A stretch of DNA of 64,000 nucleotides from JABDBE01 sp049585795 (GCA_049585795.1 JBAVAQ010000021.1:160812-224811), one strand, 5' to 3'. Positions 8,101 to 17,943 are shown, numbered from the stretch's first letter. A program made the numbers and translations. Notes: generated by a model not told the origin, from the sequence alone.

Positions 8101-9257
8101 ATGAAATCCCAGATCAAACTTGGCACTGTTTTTGGAGTCGAGCTGGGGCTGCACTATAGCTGGCTCGTGATCGCGCTTTTGATAACGTTTTCGCTGGCAC
8201 AGCAGTTTCACGCCGTAAATCGCGATTGGAGTGAAACGCTGGTTTGGAGCACAGCCATTCTCACCGGTGTGCTTTTCTTTGCCTGTCTGTTTGCCCACGA
8301 GTTGTCGCATGCGCTGGTCGCTAGAGCTCGCGGACTGCCAATCCATAAGATTACCTTATTTCTGCTGGGCGGCGTCGCCCAGATGGAAAAGGAAGCGGCA
8401 GATCCAAAGACTGAGTTTTGGATGGCCATCGTGGGACCGATTACCAGCGCCGTCTTAGGCCTTATCCTGCTGGCGCTGGCCATTGCCGCCGGCTGGGCTC
8501 CGACTCGCTCGCCGCTGACGCCCGGAACAGCGCTGCTGGTTTGGCTCGGCTACATCAACCTCGCGCTGGCTGCGTTCAACATGATTCCGGGTTTCCCACT
8601 GGACGGAGGGCGCGTTCTGAGGGCGTTCTTATGGTGGTCGACGCATGATGTCCAGCGCGCCACTCGCGCCGCGGTGCGCGTGGGGCAAGTGATCGCCGTC
8701 ATTTTTATTGCGTTCGGCGTTTTTCGCTTCTTCGCCGGAGCCGGGCTCGGAGGACTCTGGCTTGCCTTCATCGGCTGGTTCCTGTTGCAAGCGGCAACCG
8801 CAACCGATCTGCAGGCTCGCGCTGGGAAACTGCTTAGCGGTCTGCGGGTGAAAGACCTGATGTCAACCGACTTCGCCACTGTGAATCCCAACGCTTCGCT
8901 GCAGGAGGTGGTAGAGGAACAATTCATGCGCACCGGAAGGAGATGCTGCCTAGTAGTAGACAACGGCCACATGCTCGGGCTGATTACGCCGAACGAAATT
9001 CGCGGCATCGACCCGAAGACTTGGCCGTCGAAACGTGTTGCCGACGTTATGCGCGCCGCCGACAAAGTGCATTTCGTCTCGCCTGAAATGCCCGACTGGA
9101 GGTGCTTGAAACCATGGGCCGCGAAAATGTTCATCAGCTTCCCGTGCTGTCCAATGGCCGGCTTGAAGGGATCGTTACTCGCGCCCATATCCTGCAGGTA
9201 CTGCGGTCGCGCTCCGAGCTTTCGAAGGCGACTACAAATCTGCCCCGGGCAGCTTGA
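8101..9257 (+). CDS. Site-2 protease (M50) with CBS domains, frameshifted
   Basis: An intramembrane zinc metalloprotease of the M50/SpoIVFB-like group. Six or so membrane segments carry the zinc motif HELSH (about residues 65-69) and the second-ligand motif NMIPGFPLDGGRVL. A C-terminal CBS pair follows: the first CBS begins at VKDLMSTDFATVNPNASLQEV. The second is broken near base 9093: the frame used until then runs to a stop at 9285 with nonsense sequence. Moving to the frame of 9096 restores LEVLETMGRENVHQLPVLSN and HILQVLRSRSEL, ending at 9257. Start ATG 8101 follows AAGGTGA. The end given assumes the restored frame. Such proteases cut membrane-bound regulators; no substrate is evident nearby. 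Confidence 0.85.
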
Positions 9258-9467
9258 GAGAGCTCTGCAGAAATTATGCCGGTGACCGTGCCGCATCTCG
9301 TTAGCTTCCAAAAAATCAAAAATAAAGTTGAGTGGGAAACGTATTCCTCAAGTCTCGCATCACAGGTTCTGATCGGAATGTTTCGTTGATACGAACATCC
9401 ACATCACTCAGATAAGCGGTGCGCTCCGCGGCTACGACTGCCCTTAAACGACACAGGTACGACTCTG

Positions 9468-10502
9468 ATGTCAGGCTTTCTGACGAATTGCGTCTTTTGC
9501 GACAAGATCACAGTCGTCATCTGCCACGCTTTCATCTTCGTTCTTCTAGCATGGGTGGTATGGCCGGTCCGAGCCCGCTGCCAGGACGTTTCCGATGTTC
9601 ATATAGCGCCTCGCTCAGCTCCCGCTTGGGCCAGTCATAAACCGAATAGCTCCCCTTCTAGCTCCATGAAAACGTTCAAGAGCGGGGCCGATCTTGTGCT
9701 GGTTCCGGTCACGGTGACCGATCCGATGGATCGATTGGTTACGGGGCTGGACAAAGAAAACTTCAATGTCTATCAGGACAACAAGAAAGAGGAAATCCAG
9801 AATTTGTCGAATGACGACGCTCCGGTTTCCGTTGGAATCATTCTGGACATCAGCGGAAGCATGGCAGACAAGGTTGACCAAGCCCGAAACGCGCTCATTG
9901 AGTTCCTAAATGTCGGAAATCCACAAGACGAATTTTTCCTTGTCACGTTCTCGGATCGCCCCCAACTAGCCTCGGGATTTACCAGCCGCACGCAGGATAT
10001 CGAAAGCCAGTTGGTGTTCGCCCAGCCCCGCGGTCGCACCGCCCTGCTGGACGCGATTTATCTGGGCCTGAACCAGATGCGCAAGGCCCACAATGCGCGC
10101 AAAGCATTACTGATCATCTCTGACGGAGGCGACAATCACAGCCGCTATTCCGAATCCGAGGTCAAATCCACAGTACAGGAATCCGATGTGCAGATCTTTG
10201 GTATCGGATTATTTGATGTGTATCCGAGAACGCCGGAGGAGCAGTTGGGGCCAGAGCTGCTTGATGAAATTACCGATGTGACCGGAGGGCGGACGTTCAC
10301 CATTTCCGACCCAAATGACTTGGCAGATGTCGCGAGCAAAATTGGCATCGCCCTTCGCGATGAATATGTGATCGCTTATCGGCCAATCACCAAGCCCCTC
10401 GACGGCAAATGGCACAAAATCAAAGTAAAGTTACTTCCGCCCAAAGGTCTTCCAGTTTTGCACATTATGGCAAGAGCTGGCTACTACGCTCCTTCGGAGT
10501 GA
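9468..10502 (+). CDS. Secreted VWFA-related Acidobacterial protein
   Basis: A 344-residue exported VWFA protein. The N-terminus has a hydrophobic segment (VVICHAFIFVLLAWVVWPVRA), then a Ser/Pro-rich linker, the family lead-in DLVLVPVTVTDPMDRLVTGL, and a VWA domain with an intact metal-ion site ILDISGSM (about residue 125) and DGGD later. The tail (DEYVIAYRPITKPLDGKWHKIKV) is the family terminal domain. Unlike the copy at 1616-2845, its metal site is complete. It probably binds protein partners outside the cytoplasmic membrane. A hairpin at 10527-10551 follows. Confidence 0.87.
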   Translation: MSGFLTNCVFCDKITVVICHAFIFVLLAWVVWPVRARCQDVSDVHIAPRSAPAWASHKPNSSPSSSMKTFKSGADLVLVPVTVTDPMDRLVTGLDKENFNVYQDNKKEEIQNLSNDDAPVSVGIILDISGSMADKVDQARNALIEFLNVGNPQDEFFLVTFSDRPQLASGFTSRTQDIESQLVFAQPRGRTALLDAIYLGLNQMRKAHNARKALLIISDGGDNHSRYSESEVKSTVQESDVQIFGIGLFDVYPRTPEEQLGPELLDEITDVTGGRTFTISDPNDLADVASKIGIALRDEYVIAYRPITKPLDGKWHKIKVKLLPPKGLPVLHIMARAGYYAPSE

Positions 10503-10526
10503 AATGGGTATTTAGAGCAGAAAGAA

Positions 10527-10551
10527 AAACATGGCTGGCCAAGCCATGTTT
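10527..10551. terminator. Bidirectional terminator hairpin
   Basis: A perfect 10-base-pair stem (aaacatggct / agccatgttt) with a 5-nt loop, A-rich on the left and T-rich on the right. It lies between convergent genes ending at 10502 (+) and 10629 (-), so it could serve both. Confidence 0.6.
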
Positions 10552-10628
10552 GGATGTTCGATACTCGGCCGCGCGCTCCGGGTGACGGTGTCGTTCCCCT
10601 CGGTCATCAACGAACCCGGAGCCGTGGG

Positions 10629-11057
10629 TCAGGAAGCGCTGATTTGAATACTTTCGGCCAAATTGCCCTCGGACGTTGGAACAAAGCGGACGGTGGCCTG
10701 CTTGTGACTCTCGGTGGCTAATTCGTTCGTCTCGATCTTCTTGTCGGAAAGTTCAACCTGCGTCTTCTTGGTCAACTTGAAATCATAGGGAACACCATTG
10801 GAACCGACGAGCGTAACCTCTTTGTCGGTGGGATCGACGACTGAGATGCTACCGCTAAGGTTTTCGGGCGCCGCCAGAGCATGGTTTGCCGGTGACTTCG
10901 CTGCACTGTTGGTGGTTGTGGTTTTGGTCTTCATGCTTGTCTTAGTGCTGGTTTTGGCCGTGCTGTCGTTCGATCCAGGAACCGCGACGGCTAGAGATAT
11001 GCCTCCGGCCAACACAACCGCGAAAAGCATTGCAAAAATCCTGCTTACTCTCTGCAT
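10629..11057 (-). CDS. Small exported protein of unknown function
   Basis: A 142-residue protein with a clear signal peptide (MQRVSRIFAMLFAVVLAGGISLAVA). A Thr/Lys-rich low-complexity segment follows (about residues 33-55), then a compact beta-rich domain of about 75 residues beginning LSGSISVVDPTDKEVTLVGS. That pattern resembles small OB/beta-barrel domains that carry 'effect on polymer or metal' annotations (DUF5666-like), but I cannot assign a family with confidence. It stands alone on the minus strand, with the acetate-type transporter about 160 nt upstream. Confidence 0.65.
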   Translation of the reverse strand: MQRVSRIFAMLFAVVLAGGISLAVAVPGSNDSTAKTSTKTSMKTKTTTTNSAAKSPANHALAAPENLSGSISVVDPTDKEVTLVGSNGVPYDFKLTKKTQVELSDKKIETNELATESHKQATVRFVPTSEGNLAESIQISAS

Positions 11058-11221
11058 GTCAAAGTACCTCCTGCTTGCTGGTTAGTTGTCGAAAACCGAT
11101 TGGCAAGAAACGTTCCTGTGGCCTGTAGGGATTCGGCGGCACAGGGGAGAACAAGACCGCCATCCCTACAGACCCTTGGAACGCCAAGCCATCGGCAACT
11201 GATGCAGCCCACCACGCACAG

Positions 11222-11881
11222 TTACGCGACGCGCTTGGATTCGCCAGGCGGTGCGACTGGGGATGCTGATTGTGCCCTTTGTTTCTTTCCAGAGCGCATC
11301 ATCAGCGCGCTTGCCACGTACCAGGCCACAAGGGCCGATGCGAGGAGAAAATATCCCGCCAGTATGCGCAGCCAATTCATTCCCGCCAGTTCAGCGACCG
11401 CCTCGAAGCTAGAACCGATCGCGAGAAATGCCAGGACTGTGGTCACTCCCATGTTTTCCCGCGAGGCGGCAGTGATCGCCCAGGTGATCGCAGCCACCGC
11501 GATGAACCAAAATCCCAGCTCGGGGAAAGCCCCCGTAGGACGAACCACTCGGCCGCTGGCATATAGGATCTCTAAGATCCCGTAGGCGGTAAAGAACGAA
11601 CCCCACGTGCCATGCATGGCCACGGCCACCGCGTCCCGCGTCTGAAACCCCCAGGTACAGGCGTAGAACTGCGCCAACCCTCCGAAAATCAGCACCAGCG
11701 GAAACAGCACGATCGCGCTCTGCGCATTCCCATACCAGTGCGCCATCCGGGTTGCCACTATGAATGTCGCTGCCGCAAAGGCGTACATCCCAAGAATTGA
11801 CGGCAGCGCAATATACGGCGAGCGTCGCACAACATTCTCTTCCTGCGGCGACACCTGCATCGAAACGACCGAACCTGTCAT
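11222..11881 (-). CDS. GPR1/FUN34/YaaH (SatP)-family acetate transporter
   Basis: A 219-residue, six-helix membrane protein of the acetate/succinate uptake family (SatP/YaaH, fungal GPR1/Ato). Family marks include an early PSILGMYAFAAATFIVA segment, FPLVLIFGGLAQFYACTWGFQTRD, and HGTWGSFFTAYGI. These channels/transporters take up short carboxylic acids. The ATG at 11881 is chosen because AAGGAGT precedes it; an open frame runs upstream to 11971 but adds an unrelated 30-residue extension. The following 11882-12304 stretch is upstream DNA with no recognisable gene. Confidence 0.85.
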   Translation of the reverse strand: MTGSVVSMQVSPQEENVVRRSPYIALPSILGMYAFAAATFIVATRMAHWYGNAQSAIVLFPLVLIFGGLAQFYACTWGFQTRDAVAVAMHGTWGSFFTAYGILEILYASGRVVRPTGAFPELGFWFIAVAAITWAITAASRENMGVTTVLAFLAIGSSFEAVAELAGMNWLRILAGYFLLASALVAWYVASALMMRSGKKQRAQSASPVAPPGESKRVA

Positions 11882-12304
11882 CTCCAACTCCTTCCTGTTC
11901 CTGCTATGAATCCAGTTTGCGGGTTGGGAACCGATGAGAGGTAGGTCTGTGAGGCTATTCGATACCTCCACATCGGGAGCCTTCCCTTATCGGGTCGGAT
12001 TGGTGGGCACAGTCTCAAGCCGCTTTCGAGCGGCACGTTCTCCCTGTTCACGGAGCCGGTGTTAATCGTGTCGCAACCCGACCCACTCGTTAGCCTCATT
12101 AAGATAGATTCGTCATCGAGAGATTTTCGTTGTATCGTGAAATGAGATAAAGGCCGGATGCCCGAATCGTGCGTCGGACTTGCACAGCGGTGAGTCAAAA
12201 GAAGCAGAATCAAGACTGCCTGAGTTGCGCCGGACTGTCACTATCCTTCCAGACCAAGCCAGTTTCTTGGGCCAACCCATTCGCCGTAGGCATCATCCGA
12301 TTAC
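11882..12304. other. Intergenic region without a recognised gene
   Basis: About 420 bases upstream of the acetate-type transporter. It holds the strong AAGGAGT site of that gene at its left edge. I find no RNA gene, hairpin terminator or credible coding sequence in the rest; promoters for the minus-strand transporter are expected here. Confidence 0.4.
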
Positions 12305-12640
12305 ATGGGTTGCTCGATCAGAGCAGACTCAGACGTGGGCGGTCGAGTGCCACTTACCCGAAACTTCGACTTCAAGTTCGCCCTTCTTGTGATCCTGTGT
12401 GCGGCGCTCGCATTCTTCTTTCCGGCCATGCGCGGCTCCTATTCCGCGGTTCACGGGCCCGTAACCGCATTGCGCTCCGTGCGCGAAAGAGTCAGACTTC
12501 GGTTGGTATTGGCTTTGGCGGTTCTACACATGTGGGGCTACCGCCTTCTGATGAGCTGCGTTTCCCTCCTGCGCGCGACATGGGGCGCCATTTCCCTGGC
12601 ATACGATCCTCCGCACGGGACTTCTGCCCTTCGCTGCTGA
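12305..12640 (+). CDS. Small putative membrane protein
   Basis: An open frame of up to 111 codons containing a hydrophobic stretch FDFKFALLVILCAALAFFFP followed by MRGSYSAVHGPVTALRSVRERV. This word pattern resembles short acidobacterial proteins that I remember as recurring next to VWFA or exported-protein genes. The start is uncertain: ATG 12305 or GTG 12347. The last third does not look conserved. It could be a real small gene or a remnant. Confidence 0.4.
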   Translation: MGCSIRADSDVGGRVPLTRNFDFKFALLVILCAALAFFFPAMRGSYSAVHGPVTALRSVRERVRLRLVLALAVLHMWGYRLLMSCVSLLRATWGAISLAYDPPHGTSALRC

Positions 12641-12755
12641 AGTCCCACATCTTTTGACGTTGCGCGTTCCCTGAGCCCGAAAGCCAAATAGCAAATCAAG
12701 CGCACAATACGGTCCCTCGATTGGCGATACGTGACCTTTGACGGGGAGACGATAT

Positions 12756-13697
12756 ATGACTTCGAAATTTGTTTTATGCGCGGTATTGACAGTTCTCTGT
12801 TCAGCAGTTTGGGCTGAGGCTGCGCCCGAAGAGACCGCGTCAGCGACCGGAATTCCGGTAAACCTGGTAGTCACCGCGGAAGCGCGACATGGCGACAGCG
12901 TGCCGGTGATCAATCGTGAGGACGTGATGGTTTATCAGAATCGCGATCGTGCCGAGGTTACCGGTTGGGCTCCGGCGCAAGAAGAACGGGCCGGCCTTGA
13001 ACTCTTCGTCCTGATCGACGACAGCTCCAACGTCAGTCTTGGATCGCAGATCGAGGATCTTCGGGAGTTCATTAATTCGCAGCCAGCGAGCACTAAAATC
13101 GGTGTCGCTTACATGCAAAATGGCATGGCACAGGTTCTACAAAACCTGACCGCTGACCATTCCCAGGCAGCCAAAGCGCTGCGCCTGCCGCTGGGCATGC
13201 CGGGCGTGAATTCCAGTCCGTACTTTTCGCTAGCTGATTTGATCAAGCGTTGGCCCGCAAGCGGCTCCCGTCGCGAGGTACTGATGGTCTCGGATGGTGT
13301 CGATCGCTTTTGGGGCAGCGGTCCGGATGACCCTTATATCGCATCAGTAATTGAGCAGGCTCAACGGGCGGGCATCATTGTCTTTGTCATCTACACACCA
13401 GGTGTAGGTCACTACGGCGTCAGCTTCTGGCGGATCTGGTGGGGTCAAAATTATCTTTCTCGCGTTGCCGACGAAACCGGGGGCGAATCGTATTCCATTG
13501 GATTCTACGGTGCTCCAGTGTCGTTCGTTCCTTACTTGGACGGAGTGTCGCGCCGCTTGAGTCATCAGTACTGGTTAACATTTATTGCCGCACCCGGGAA
13601 AAAAGCTGGGATGCAGCGGGTAAGAGTCACAACTGAAGTACCGAATGTGGATCTGGTCAGCGCGGACAGTATCTATGTTCCCGCCGAATCGAAGTGA
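12756..13697 (+). CDS. Secreted VWFA-related protein
   Basis: A 313-residue exported VWFA protein. Signal peptide: TSKFVLCAVLTVLCSAVWAEA. The lead-in is VNLVVTAEARHGDSVPVINREDVMV. The metal site reads LIDDSSNVSLG near residue 86, a variant of DxSxS. The ATG at 12756 follows GGGGAGA at a good distance; the open frame extends to 12738 (TTG) but lacks a better site. The M48 protease gene begins 36 nt after its stop, so the two may be co-transcribed. Confidence 0.83.
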   Translation: MTSKFVLCAVLTVLCSAVWAEAAPEETASATGIPVNLVVTAEARHGDSVPVINREDVMVYQNRDRAEVTGWAPAQEERAGLELFVLIDDSSNVSLGSQIEDLREFINSQPASTKIGVAYMQNGMAQVLQNLTADHSQAAKALRLPLGMPGVNSSPYFSLADLIKRWPASGSRREVLMVSDGVDRFWGSGPDDPYIASVIEQAQRAGIIVFVIYTPGVGHYGVSFWRIWWGQNYLSRVADETGGESYSIGFYGAPVSFVPYLDGVSRRLSHQYWLTFIAAPGKKAGMQRVRVTTEVPNVDLVSADSIYVPAESK

Positions 13698-13732
13698 GCG
13701 GGTTACGTTTTGCGCCTCCAAGAAAGGCAGCT

Positions 13733-14782
13733 ATGTTGCATCGTTTAGCAATCACCATCGCTGGATGCATTTTTCTTTTCTTTGGTCCAGCGGCGCTGGC
13801 TGAGGACACCGCCGCCTCCAGCAATTCAGTTTCTCCTACTGTTAAGACTTACCACGATGGCAGTATTCGGGATATCGACGCAATCGGAAACCGGAACGTA
13901 GGCTGCGGGCGCGGTATAGGCAACTGGTACAGCATCGAAAAGCAGATCGCCATGGGCAAGACTTATGCGCAGCAGGTGGAATCCACATCGAAACTTGTCA
14001 CTGACCCAGTCATCACTGAATACATCAATCGCGTCGGACAGAACCTGGTGCGCAACTCTGACGCGGAGGTGCCTTTCACCATCAAAGTTATCGATACTGA
14101 TGACATCAACGCGTTCGCCCTGCCAGGGGGATTCTTTTATGTAGATTCGGGCTTGATCCTGGCAGCGGATAGCGAAGCCGAACTCGCCGGCGTCATGGCT
14201 CACGAGATCGCCCATGTCGCGGCCTGCCACGCGGCCCGCGAGAATACCCGCAGCCAGCTCATGAATTTGGCCTCCATCCCCCTGATCTTCGTCGGTGGAC
14301 CGATCGGGTACGCGGGATACGAGGCGGCAGGCTTAGCCCTGCCCATGGCCTTTCTAACATTTTCGCGCGGTTTCGAGTCTGACGCGGACTACCTGGGCGT
14401 CCAGTACATGTACAAGGCGGGATACGATCCGCAGGCATTTACCGCCTTCTTCGAGAAAATAGAGGCGCTCGAGAAACACAAGCCAGGCACGATCGCCAAG
14501 GCCTTCGCCACTCATCCCCAAACGCCTGAGCGCATTGAGAAGACACAGGAGGAAATCAACACTCTGCTGCCGCCGAGAGCGGAGTATAAGCTGGACACGT
14601 CCGAGTTCGAGAACGTGAAGGCGCGTCTCGCGCAGCTCGAGAACCGCCATAAAGTAGACAACCCCGGCCAGGAGAACCGCCCCACCCTTCGGCGTGCCGA
14701 ACATACCACGAATGACGGCGGCGACAAGGGCGATGACGACGACGGTCCTCCGACGCTGAAACGACGCGACCCGAATGATTAA
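13733..14782 (+). CDS. M48-family zinc metalloprotease, exported
   Basis: A 349-residue exported metalloprotease. Signal peptide: LHRLAITIAGCIFLFFGPAALA. The catalytic HEIAH is at residues 157-161, within ELAGVMAHEIAHVAACH; the third zinc ligand lies in FESDADYLGVQYMYKAGYDP. The tail is highly charged (Asp/Gly-rich), unlike the protease core. BepA/LoiP-type periplasmic relatives take part in outer-membrane protein quality control, which is the likely role here by family. ATG 13733 with AGAAAGG upstream was chosen over GTG 13694. Confidence 0.88.
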   Translation: MLHRLAITIAGCIFLFFGPAALAEDTAASSNSVSPTVKTYHDGSIRDIDAIGNRNVGCGRGIGNWYSIEKQIAMGKTYAQQVESTSKLVTDPVITEYINRVGQNLVRNSDAEVPFTIKVIDTDDINAFALPGGFFYVDSGLILAADSEAELAGVMAHEIAHVAACHAARENTRSQLMNLASIPLIFVGGPIGYAGYEAAGLALPMAFLTFSRGFESDADYLGVQYMYKAGYDPQAFTAFFEKIEALEKHKPGTIAKAFATHPQTPERIEKTQEEINTLLPPRAEYKLDTSEFENVKARLAQLENRHKVDNPGQENRPTLRRAEHTTNDGGDKGDDDDGPPTLKRRDPND

Positions 14783-14838
14783 GAAAGTTGCTTCTGGAGC
14801 CGTCAATCCTGAGGCCGGACTTGGAATCTCAGAGAATT

Positions 14839-16095
14839 CTAGGCAGCGTAGACACTCCGGTTTGCTTCGGTTAGAGCTGACGCGCGGGACATCGGCATAG
14901 CAACGCTGACGGAGGTCCCTGTCCCGTTTGACTGAATTTCGAGTCGCCCGCCCAATTCGCGAACTCGCTCGCGCATGCCAGCGATTCCCACTCCTGCGCT
15001 TCCGCCCGATTCGAGTACCTGCTGCAGGCGCTCTTCGGGGATTCCATTCCCGTTGTCAGTCACCTCAAGATTAAGTAGATCATTTTCCCGGCGAAGCCTG
15101 ACGCTAGCCGCGGATGCACCGGAGTAGCGATGGACGTTTGTGAGGCTCTCCTGTAACACTCGAAATAACACCAGCTCACAATTTCGATGCGGACGCTCCA
15201 TTTTCTCCGGGAGATCACAGGCAACTTGAATCCCGCTGCGCTTGGCAAAGCCCTCTACAAACCACCTCGCGGCGGAAACAATGCCAGCTTCATCGAGCAG
15301 CGGTGGATGGAGTAAGTAGGACGTAGTGCGTATTTCCTGCAAAGCTTCGTCGGCTAGAGCACTGAGGTCGTCGACCAGGCTTGAAAGTTCCGGCACGCGC
15401 GCAGCAAACCGCTGGAGCAATGCTAAGGTCATTTTCAATGCGGCCAGCGTCTGCCCAGTCGTGTCGTGCAGATCGCGGGCGATGTGACGGCGCTCTTCAT
15501 CCCGAAGGGTCATCAGCCGTACCGATAAATTGCGCAATCGCGCTTCCGCTTCTTTGCGTCCTTTGACTTCCGACTCCAGTTCGCGCATCGCTTGTGAAAG
15601 CTCGATGGTGCGCTCTACCACTCGCCCCTCCAATTCGTCGTGAGCCTCCCGAAGCTTCTGTTCTGCCTTTGTCCGCTCGTTCGTTTCCACCGTGAGTGCT
15701 ACAACTGCGTCGTTCAGCCGCAGTTGTTTCCTGCGGTTGGCTTCCCCGAGCCAGATGAGAACGGCCGAGACCAGAAAGAAACCAATCACGGCATGAATCT
15801 CTGAATGCGGAATGGTCAAGGAATGACGCGGATCAACGAACCAATAAAAAATTGCCCCGAAACTAATCAGGCCACACAAGACGGCGGGAACTAAACCACA
15901 TACCAGAGCGCAGAACGCCACCGCCATATATACAGTCGAGTAGAAAGCAACATGACCGAGGACGGGATCGAGAAACCAACGAAGCAATATTGCGATAGCC
16001 GCAGTCGCAATCGCGATGGCATAGCGGTTAAACACATCTTGGCGTTGTAAGGGAGACAGAACCGCAAAGACACGTCGTGGTAGCAAACCTGCCAT
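14839..16095 (-). CDS. DUF4118-like membrane sensor histidine kinase (NarL-type)
   Basis: A 418-residue membrane histidine kinase. Residues about 20-120 form a four-helix DUF4118-type membrane domain (as in KdpD-related sensors), followed by a coiled coil (about 130-190). The dimerisation/phospho-acceptor box is of the HisKA_3 type: RHIARDLHDTTGQTL with His210. The ATPase domain carries the N-box-like LFRVLQESLTNVHRYSG and the G-box TDNGNGIPEE, with GIAGMRERV after it. Partners of this kinase type are NarL/FixJ response regulators; none lies adjacent, so it is an orphan here. Confidence 0.9.
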   Translation of the reverse strand: MAGLLPRRVFAVLSPLQRQDVFNRYAIAIATAAIAILLRWFLDPVLGHVAFYSTVYMAVAFCALVCGLVPAVLCGLISFGAIFYWFVDPRHSLTIPHSEIHAVIGFFLVSAVLIWLGEANRRKQLRLNDAVVALTVETNERTKAEQKLREAHDELEGRVVERTIELSQAMRELESEVKGRKEAEARLRNLSVRLMTLRDEERRHIARDLHDTTGQTLAALKMTLALLQRFAARVPELSSLVDDLSALADEALQEIRTTSYLLHPPLLDEAGIVSAARWFVEGFAKRSGIQVACDLPEKMERPHRNCELVLFRVLQESLTNVHRYSGASAASVRLRRENDLLNLEVTDNGNGIPEERLQQVLESGGSAGVGIAGMRERVRELGGRLEIQSNGTGTSVSVAMPMSRASALTEANRSVYAA

Positions 16096-16212
16096 ACCAG
16101 CTTCCTCGTAGGGCGCTCGGGAGGAACCGCTGCCGTTAAACCAGAACTGTTAAGAATTTAGCACAAAAGTCAGAGCGCACTAATAAAATCGTCCCTGGAT
16201 TTTACCGTGATC

Positions 16213-16713
16213 TCACGGCACCCAGGCGGCCAGGTTTACTTCTCGATATTTCGGCTCGCTGGGTTCTTCGGTCTGAACTTTAGAAGGCGTGCTTTGCTCG
16301 TAGCCTTCGACGATATAGCAAATCGCACGATCAAAGAATTGATTTATAAGCCAAAGCAGTTCCATCTCTCCATAGAGCTCCACCGGAGTGCGAGGGAATC
16401 CCTGCTTCTGCAGGAAGCTCCAAATATGCTCTTTAGTGAATGTCATAGCCCAGCAGACATCGGCAAGGCGCACATCCTGACTGGCTCGCGCCGCACCCAA
16501 CTCGCGGTAGCAGGCTTCAATATCGCTGCCCGTCTTGTTCAGCAGCCATTCGCTTAAATGTTGAAGAAGCCCTTGCGTCCAGGATTGAACCTCAATTTCC
16601 GGTATTTTACGGATGCTGCTCGTACGAGGCGAGGTGCGAATCTGCTGTGTTAGATTTTTCGCGATTTCCGCAGAATGCCTTTCGATGAGACGAACCAACC
16701 TAAGCCCAATCAT
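16213..16713 (-). CDS. RsbRD N-terminal-domain-like protein
   Basis: A 166-residue soluble helical protein. The pattern LIERHSAEIAKNLTQQIRTSP followed by LLQHLSEWLLNKTGSDIEACYRELGAARASQDVRLADVCWAM resembles the RsbRD_N domain, the non-haem globin-like sensor module of RsbR/RsbT co-antagonists in stressosome systems. No STAS domain follows, so it stands as a free sensor module, or it may be a partner of the adjacent minus-strand sensors (histidine kinase downstream, HAMP protein upstream). The assignment is by pattern only. Confidence 0.55.
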   Translation of the reverse strand: MIGLRLVRLIERHSAEIAKNLTQQIRTSPRTSSIRKIPEIEVQSWTQGLLQHLSEWLLNKTGSDIEACYRELGAARASQDVRLADVCWAMTFTKEHIWSFLQKQGFPRTPVELYGEMELLWLINQFFDRAICYIVEGYEQSTPSKVQTEEPSEPKYREVNLAAWVP

Positions 16714-16950
16714 GCTCGCCCCCGCACCCGAGCAATGTCGATTTCTTTACTGCATGCTCGTGGCTTGCCTCTTCGAAGAGGTTCCTCTTTTGTCAATTGG
16801 TCAAAAGCCCCCTACATAACTAGATTCAGTCAGAGGAGCTTTTCGTTGTATGGCCGAGGCATAAATTGGCTGCCTGCCGCAAAATGGCCAACTCTTGGAT
16901 GGTCCGATTCATCTCTCGAACATCGACGTCCTGGCGCCTTGGCCAGCACG

Positions 16951-17943
16951 TTATCGTGAGCGCTCCGGTGCGGCGCGTGAGGTTACGCCCGGAGCATGCG
17001 TGATCAGATTTCGAACACTTTTTGCCAGTTCGACGACTTCTCCTTCGCCTTTGAGTTCGAAATCGATCAGGTAGTTTCCAGACGCCGCGTGATCCACGGC
17101 CTCTTTTAGGTCAAGCAACGGTTTCACCACCTGGCGAGGCAGCACGAAACTGATCCAGACACTCAACAAGACGGTGAGCGCGGACACTATGCTAAGCACC
17201 CATTCCGCGCGATGCAGCAGATTTCGCGCTTGATGGTGGTCTCGTTCCACTCGATCCCAGCCTCGGTTCTCCAGTTCCGATGCTCGTTGCAGGACCTGCT
17301 GGCTTGAGGCCTGGAGACCGGGAGATACCTCGCGCAAAATGGGATCGCCTGCTTCCAGGGTCCTTGTGATCTGGAGGTCGAGCGAATCAGCCTGGCTGCG
17401 AAGATCGGCGATGAGCTGGGCTCGAGTCTTGTGCCTGGCTTGTATCAAAAGCTCATTCAAATCCTTCTCGTAGGCTTGCACTACTTCGCTAGTTCTTCCT
17501 GTGGGACTGCCTTCTGGTGTTTCAGTCAGCGATACGGCCTCGGCAAATTGCTGGCCGTACAGATTCACATTTTCCAGAGCCTGCTGGGTGACGGGCTGCT
17601 CTGCCGACGCAAGATCACTGATCTTTCCCAATGCCTGCTTTACCCGCATGAGTGACTCTTCGTTTGCCTTAAGGTATTCGGGATCACGAAGCAGGAAGTA
17701 GTTTCGCTCGCCGCGCCGGGCATCAAGCATGTCAACCGATGCCTTCTCCGCAAGTCTTGCTACCGGAGCGTCTATGCTGACTATGCGGTCTACAATTACG
17801 CCCATGCTGTACAGGTAGTAAACCGCAAGAAAAATCACGGGTACAAGAATCAATCTTACGATGGCCAGACTATAAGCGACTCTACGACGCAGGGACCTGC
17901 CGGGAGCCACGATCTTGAACGATTTCCGCAACCCTAGTTCCAC
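16951..17943 (-). CDS. HAMP-domain membrane sensor without output domain
   Basis: A 330-residue protein with one membrane helix near residues 25-45, an extracellular helical region of about 190 residues, a second helix (about 242-262) and a HAMP domain (LPRQVVKPLLDLKEAVDHAASGNYLIDFEL). The external region shows RRGERNYFLLRDPEYLKANEE, as in CHASE3/MCP-like four-helix sensors. The protein ends soon after HAMP with no kinase, cyclase or chemotaxis domain, so it may signal through a partner, or be truncated. It is encoded on the same strand as the RsbRD-like gene and histidine kinase. Confidence 0.75.
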   Translation of the reverse strand: MELGLRKSFKIVAPGRSLRRRVAYSLAIVRLILVPVIFLAVYYLYSMGVIVDRIVSIDAPVARLAEKASVDMLDARRGERNYFLLRDPEYLKANEESLMRVKQALGKISDLASAEQPVTQQALENVNLYGQQFAEAVSLTETPEGSPTGRTSEVVQAYEKDLNELLIQARHKTRAQLIADLRSQADSLDLQITRTLEAGDPILREVSPGLQASSQQVLQRASELENRGWDRVERDHHQARNLLHRAEWVLSIVSALTVLLSVWISFVLPRQVVKPLLDLKEAVDHAASGNYLIDFELKGEGEVVELAKSVRNLITHAPGVTSRAAPERSR

